The position numbers and the translations under genes are program-made. Below the pieces are notes generated by a model. It made no database searches. It had not been told where the DNA came from and saw only the letters and a list, made by a program, of their open reading frames with translations. Of a DNA stretch of 64,000 nt, positions 61,501-64,000 are shown piece by piece. Source of the stretch: Streptomyces agglomeratus. GTDB taxonomy: Bacteria; Actinomycetota; Actinomycetes; Streptomycetales; Streptomycetaceae. Position 1 is the stretch's first letter, and every line of letters begins with the position of its first letter. The stretch is taken from NCBI RefSeq assembly GCF_001746415.1, contig NZ_MEHJ01000001.1, positions 4,113,001 through 4,177,000 of the forward strand, given 5' to 3'.

Positions 61501-62886
61501 CTGCGCCGCCGCCACCACGATCGTCGAGTCCGTGTAGCCGCCGCCCGGCGACGCCGCCGGGGCCTTGCCCGTCGAGTCGATCCCCGCCACGTCGGCGACG
61601 AGATGCGCGAGCGCCGTCGCCAGCCGCCCGGCGTCGACCTCGGCCTCTATGGGGGGCGCGTGCACGGCGAACTGAGCCCGGCCGGGGCCGATCAGCTCGA
61701 TCGCGCCCTCGACACCTGCGGCCACGACGCCGTCGAGCAGAACCTTCTTCTTGTCCAGCTGCTCCGCGCCCGCCGCCAGCCGCTGGAAGCCCAGGACATT
61801 GTCGACAAGGGTGGTCATCCGGGCATAACCCGCGGCCAGGTGATGCAGGATCTGGTTCGCCTCGGGCCAGAGCTGTCCTGCGGGGTCGGAGGCCAGCGTG
61901 CCCAGCTCGCCGCGCAGTTCCTCCAGCGGTCCGCGCAGCGAGTCGCCCAGCACGGCGGTCAGCTGGGCATGCCGCCCGGCGACCTCTTCGTACCGTTTCG
62001 TCTCACGGGCGAGCATCTCCTCGTACCGCTTCGTCTCACGGTCGAGTACCTCTGCCTGCTTTTCGACCAGTTCGTCGTACGGCCGGCGGTCGGTGAAGGT
62101 CATCACGGCGCCGACGAGCTGGTCGCCGTCCCGGACCGGAGCGGTCGTGAGGTCGACGGCGACCGACTTGCCGTTCTTCGCCCACAGGACCTGCCCGCGC
62201 ACCCGGTGCTTGCGCCCGGACTTGAGGGTGTCCGCGAGGGGTGAATCCTCGTACGGGAACGCTGTGCCGTCGGCCTTCGAGTGGATCGCGAGGGGGTGCA
62301 GCTCCTTGCCGCCCAGGTCGCTCGCGCGGTAACCCAGTATCTGCGCGGCGGCCGGGTTGACCAGGACCACGCGACCGTCGGTGTCGGTGCCGACGACGCC
62401 CTCGGACGCGGCGCGCAGGATCATCTCGGTCTGACGCTGGGAACGGGCCAGTTCGGCCTCGGTGTCGACAGTCCCGGAGAGGTCGCGGACGACGAGCATC
62501 AGCAGCTCGTCGCCGGTGAAACTGGGCCGGTCGGCGTAGGAGGCGTAGGCGTCCCGGCCGTCCTCCAGGTTCGCGCTGGTCACCTCGACCGGGAACTCCG
62601 TCCCGTCGGTGCGCCGCGCGATCATCCGGGTGGGCTTCGTACGCCCTTGATCGTCTTCGCCGTCCGCCCGCCGCATCGAACCGGGGATGAGCTTCGAGTC
62701 GAACATCGGGAGGAGATCGAGCAGTCCGCGCCCGACGAGTCCCGTACCGGGCGACTCGAACGTCTCCAGGGCGATGGTGTTGGCATTGACGACGGTGCCG
62801 TTGCAATTGACGAGCAACAGCCCGTCAGGAAGTGCGTCGAGTATCGCTGCGAGGCGAGCAGCGCCTCGGGATGGCCTGCTGCTCAC
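58596..62886 (-). pseudogene. PAS-PAS-degenerate kinase-receiver protein broken by a frameshift
   Basis: The gene reads from GTG 62886 (GGGAGGAA upstream). Two PAS domains lie at about 8-130 (AAILDALPDGLLLVNCNGTV) and 150-270 (RAASEGVVGTDTDGRVVLVN). A helical dimerisation part has LGDSLRGPLEELRGELGTLA where the phospho-His of SHELRTPL would be. A GHKL-like part follows (HEPIVRGIVAAHGGVLQTHE) without a clear N-box. A 500-residue Pro/Ala-rich linker with RRARR repeats then changes frame between about 59893 and 59850. The remaining frame ends in a receiver-like domain (VLLIEEHEEIALALTATLER, NLVVMDLMQ) at 58596. Read in one frame from the start, the protein would instead end with about 270 nonsense residues at 59044. 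Confidence 0.8.
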
Positions 62887-63124
62887 GACGACGGTTCCTC
62901 CCTGAACTACTGCACCTTGCCGGCAGCCGGCCTCATTTTGCCCCTCGGGCCGCAAGCTGTCACTGGAGGGAGTCTAAAGGCAGGCGACGGGCGCGCGACG
63001 GCGGATGAGGGGGAGCTCTCACCAAGGTTGTGTGCGCTTGGGGGCACATCGGACGCCGCGGCGTATGCCCTGACCAGGTACGAGTGCTCCACAGCGGCGG
63101 TGGGGGCGGACCGGCGGCGGGCGG

Positions 63125-63622
63125 TCAACGGACGCTGGGAAGCACCGGCTCCATCTGACGCCAGCGGGAGATTTCGCAGCCATTGCCCTGATTGAACTTC
63201 GCGTCGACCGTTCGTCCGTTCCAGGTACCGGTGACCCGCGCCGTGGCCGGCCCGCCGTGCTGATGGGTGCACATCCGGTCCTGCGGCACCGGGGCGAAGG
63301 GGTCGCCGTTCTCCTTGGCCAGCTCCTCCAGCCGGGCGCAGGCGGACTGTGCCTCCGGGTGCGTGCCGCCGGTGGGGCCGCATTCCAGTTCGTACGTCCC
63401 ATTGGCGGCCCGGTTGCCCGTCTCGGCCGTCGTCACGGTGAGCCGGCCCCGCGTGTCCGCCACCTCGTCCGCCGTGCTGTCCGCCGCCTTTTCCTCCGCG
63501 CTCCGGAGTACGTCCTGGAGCAGCGGAAGCGGGATCGGCGCGGTCGCGGCGGCCGCGCCGGGAGCGGCGGCGGACAGCACGGCGAGGGACGCGGCGGCGG
63601 TGAGGGTGAGACGGCGCAGCAT
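63125..63622 (-). CDS. SSI-type subtilisin inhibitor
   Basis: A 165-residue secreted protein from ATG 63622 with CAGGAG upstream. A signal peptide (LTAAASLAVLSAAAPGAAAA) is followed by LRLTV-like strands (GRLTVTTAETGNRAANGTYE). Four Cys form the two SSI disulfides (ELECGPTGG, SACARLEELA, DRMCTHQHGG, NGCEISRW). The reactive loop of SSI is MCPMVYDP; here it is MCTHQHGG, so the P1 residue would be His. It normally blocks extracellular serine proteases (such as subtilisin and transglutaminase-activating ones). Confidence 0.92.
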   Translation of the reverse strand: MLRRLTLTAAASLAVLSAAAPGAAAATAPIPLPLLQDVLRSAEEKAADSTADEVADTRGRLTVTTAETGNRAANGTYELECGPTGGTHPEAQSACARLEELAKENGDPFAPVPQDRMCTHQHGGPATARVTGTWNGRTVDAKFNQGNGCEISRWRQMEPVLPSVR

Positions 63623-63815
63623 GGAGGCTCCTGAGGTTCAAGAGGGGGCAGGGTGCCCCGCACTCTCTAACGCTCCGCAGACCCGGGCGTTGCGCAACCG
63701 GTAAGACTTTGCCCTGGCCCCCGCCTGCCTAGTACCGTGGTCAGCGATTGGTGGCATGCCGCAAGGCTGTGTCATCATCTGCACGCACCCACTCGCGCAG
63801 GCGAGAGAGTGTGCT

Positions 63816-63906
63816 GGAGGCGTCGCCTAGTCCGGTCTATGGCGCCGCACTGCTAATGCGGTTTGGGGTTTACGCTCCATCGAGGGTTCAAATCCCTCCG
63901 CCTCCG
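63816..63906 (+). tRNA. tRNA-Ser (GCU)
   Basis: Acceptor GGAGGCG pairs with CGCCTCC, discriminator G63906. Anticodon loop CUGCUAA with GCU at 63852-63854. Long variable arm and T arm GAGGGTTCAAATCCCTC. CCA is not encoded. Confidence 0.96.
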
Positions 63907-63916
63907 CGCAAGATCA

Positions 63917-63948
63917 CCGAAGCCCCGGTCCACGGACCGGGGCTTCGG
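63917..63948 (+). terminator. Terminator of tRNA-Ser(GCU)
   Basis: A perfect 15-bp inverted repeat (CCGAAGCCCCGGTCC and complement) with a 2-nt loop directly after the tRNA. Confidence 0.85.
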
Positions 63949-64000
63949 TCGTTCCGCGTTCGGCGAGTCGTTCCGTGGTGGTCCCGCGGGTCGTTCCGCT

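Overview
The window is high-GC actinobacterial DNA and is almost certainly a Streptomyces chromosome. The evidence is dense GTG/ATG starts with 4-bp GTGA/ATGA overlaps, a subtilisin-inhibitor (SSI) gene, a DtpA/ECuC/Sco copper cluster, a SigE-family sigma factor, and a conserved run serS-pheA-dtpA-pepP-PP2C-htrA-tRNA-Ser. The two edges cut through ordinary chromosome; an RNA 2'-phosphotransferase gene is truncated at base 1.

Left chromosomal part (1-32.75 kb). A minus-strand block carries a MerR regulator and a three-gene operon of M24 peptidase, alpha/beta-hydrolase-SDR fusion and PF10118-type metal hydrolase. A four-gene ABC-2 export operon follows (two ATPases and two permeases, 5.1-8.7 kb). 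Next come a coiled-coil protein cut by an in-frame TAG, DUF488, a HAD phosphatase and serS. A 585-bp gap packed with DnaA boxes separates serS from pheA. A copper-trafficking operon (ycnI, sco, ecuC, copCD, dtpA) precedes a membrane protein and a small ATP-binding anti-sigma-like protein. A frameshifted IS110-family transposase has a 101-bp tandem duplication in its 5' non-coding region. The block ends with aminopeptidase P, a GAF-PP2C phosphatase, a primase-like protein, a repeat-bearing secreted protein, a SEC-C protein, another anti-sigma-like ATPase, a glycerophosphodiesterase and an HtrA protease.

Integrated element (32.78-49.05 kb). A 60-bp direct repeat marks a 16.2-kb actinomycete integrative and conjugative element (AICE) inserted in the 3' end of tRNA-Ser(UGA). 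It carries a tyrosine integrase, an excisionase, a Prim-Pol plus P-loop ATPase replication pair (RepPP-like), a cytosine methyltransferase, a TraB/FtsK translocase and Spd-like membrane proteins. It also encodes a Pycsar-effector-like membrane protein, several small zinc-ribbon proteins, and a KorSA-like GntR repressor with three operator-like palindromes. Two short-motif arrays stand out. One is TGCGTCAC, about 13 copies upstream of the replication genes. The other is CAGGGAG, 8 copies at the 3' end of tra, in the position expected of a clt transfer locus. The right end carries an AT-richer two-gene cargo: a TIR-like/DUF4062-type protein and a two-TM protein with a divergent NUDIX-like domain. 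This is my best candidate for an undescribed defence or exclusion module.

Right chromosomal part (49.05-64 kb). A small secreted protein precedes a five-gene operon (two acyl-CoA dehydrogenases, MaoC-DUF35 protein, MaoC protein, thiolase-like Ltp) that matches the mycobacterial igr cholesterol side-chain operon in content. Then come a DUF1906 secreted protein, a SigE-family sigma factor and a fatty acyl-CoA ligase. A large PAS/PAS/degenerate-kinase/receiver protein is broken by a frameshift in its Pro/Ala-rich linker. An SSI-type inhibitor and tRNA-Ser(GCU) close the window. All positions were read by eye; no alignments or structure predictions were run.
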